Part shown: positions 63,394-64,000 of the stretch, in pieces
How the letters are laid out: every line of letters begins with the position of its first letter
How positions within the stretch are numbered: the stretch's first letter is position 1
NCBI RefSeq assembly: GCF_000741165.1
Contig: NZ_JGYN01000013.1
Coordinates: forward strand, 1 to 64,000
From: Bifidobacterium biavatii DSM 23969
Lineage (GTDB): Bacteria > Actinomycetota > Actinomycetes > Actinomycetales > Bifidobacteriaceae
DNA length: 64,000 nucleotides
Direction: 5' to 3'
Notes under the pieces: generated by a model
The model's input: only the letters and a program-made list of their open reading frames with translations
What the model was told of the DNA's origin: nothing
The model's database searches: none
Translations under genes and position numbers: made by a program

Positions 63394-63713
63394 GACGGTT
63401 CCTTCCAGTTCATTGACGTGGAAGCGGCGATCATGTCCGCGTTCACCCGAACTTCAGTGTGGACGATGTCGTGGGATGTGTTGCCGGCGTCGGTCCAGCC
63501 GCTTGCCACGATCAGGTCGCCTTGTTCCAGTTGTTGCGCCTTACAGTACGAGGGCATTACGGAGCCGCCTTGTATGATTACTGGCTCGGCCAAACCGCTC
63601 GGCATGCGCACGCCGACCCTCAGCTGCACCAGTTCGCTGCCCGTGGCGGAGATCGTGAACACCGGGTCGGCGAGGAGTTCGCCGCGTACGATCATGTATC
63701 GTTTCGTTCCCAT
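63390..63713 (-). CDS. Single-stranded DNA-binding-like OB-fold protein
   Basis: 107 residues. The pattern MIVRGELLADPVFTISATGS, then LVQLRVGVRMPSG and QLEQGDLIVASGW resembles the OB-fold of SSB proteins (strand-turn-strand, then KGD-like segment). There is no acidic C-terminal tip, so it would not recruit partners like housekeeping SSB. It would protect transferred single-stranded DNA. Confidence 0.65.
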   Translation of the reverse strand: MGTKRYMIVRGELLADPVFTISATGSELVQLRVGVRMPSGLAEPVIIQGGSVMPSYCKAQQLEQGDLIVASGWTDAGNTSHDIVHTEVRVNADMIAASTSMNWKEPS

Positions 63714-63724
63714 CCTGAAAACCC

Positions 63725-64000
63725 CTATCTGCTCTGAGAACGGTTAGGTTTCCGCGTCGCGACCGGTTGCACCGGCTTGCCGGTGAGCTTGCGTTCGATC
63801 CGTGCACGGAGTTCCGCGAGCGTGTCACGCCGGCTGACTTTCCGTTCCCCACATCGCACCGTCGGCTTCGGCGAAACCGGTGCACGCGGTTCCGATGGAG
63901 CATGTTCTGGCATGGTCCGGCGATTGGCCTCATCGGCGGTGGTCGTAGTCTCGCCATGTGCAGCCGGTGATGATACGACCGGGGTTTGCGGCGGCTGCTC
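63725..64000 (-). CDS. C-terminal end of a protein running off the right edge
   Basis: 91 codons are visible and the frame is open to the edge. The sequence is Pro/Thr-rich, then basic (RRDTLAELRARIERKLTGK) and ends KPNRSQSR. Not enough to assign; the tail of a relaxase or other mobilisation protein would fit the position. Confidence 0.55.
   Translation of the reverse strand, partial: EQPPQTPVVSSPAAHGETTTTADEANRRTMPEHAPSEPRAPVSPKPTVRCGERKVSRRDTLAELRARIERKLTGKPVQPVATRKPNRSQSR

Noticed and set aside
34500..64000. Prophage
   Set aside because: No capsid, terminase, tail or lysis genes; VirB4, VirD4, PrgI and VirB6 mark a conjugative element instead.

Overview
The window is a high-GC actinobacterial sequence, almost certainly a Bifidobacterium chromosome. 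The evidence is the ftsY-amtB-glnK-glnD block, a 610-residue GlnD without ACT domains, an intracellular-type GH129 alpha-N-acetylgalactosaminidase (a family best known from bifidobacteria), an ECF vitamin-type transporter with fused ATPases, and an aerobic-type nrdHIEF locus. Many genes carry long Ala/Pro/Ser-rich insertions. No integrase, transposase, rRNA or CRISPR array was found.

Bases 1-34,100 are chromosomal core. In order they hold: murT (cut by the left edge) and dnaB; nadR-pnuC for nicotinamide riboside salvage, with a Nudix gene; a cluster of DnaA boxes in front of a MATE exporter; the nitrogen block glnD, glnK, amtB; ftsY; a TetR regulator and a GT2 glycosyltransferase; the GH129 enzyme; a C69 dipeptidase; a small glutaredoxin; an ECF transporter (S, T, fused A) coupled to a ZinT-like protein; nrdF, nrdE, nrdI, nrdH; and msrAB followed by a candidate structured RNA. 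Nearly every gap between these genes holds a cluster of inverted repeats. Each cluster has its own private motif, and several are nested concentrically. Two further palindromic repeat families have spread through the region, and copies are translated in frame inside murT, the C69 peptidase and the ECF ATPase.

Bases about 34,500-64,000 are an integrative conjugative element, or stacked elements, that runs off the right edge. The left flank (34.5-38.2 kb) is a scar zone: two halves of a tRNA-Lys gene in opposite orientation, a 162-bp direct repeat, a truncated PIN toxin behind an ImmA/IrrE-type protein, and iteron-like TATCCGATTA repeats. From 37.6 to 54.2 kb come an HTH regulator, a replication-initiator-like protein, a WhiB-like protein, ParA and a partner, a GNAT acetyltransferase with a small upstream gene, two sortase-anchored surface proteins (a pilin and a 970-residue adhesin), and a Gram-positive type IV secretion module (VirB2-like, VirB6-like, PrgI, VirB4, CHAP hydrolase, two accessory proteins). 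An Abi/HEPN gene and an intact tRNA-Lys follow. To the right are an ABC exporter, adaptor, lipoprotein and two-component system, then VirD4/TcpA, an accessory protein and an OB-fold SSB-like protein on the opposite strand.

The 37.5-55.6 kb segment is bounded by 104-bp inverted repeats made of the tRNA-Lys 5' half and its upstream region. Flipping it would put the VirB genes on the same strand as virD4, so an inversion at these sites is a reasonable reading of the layout.
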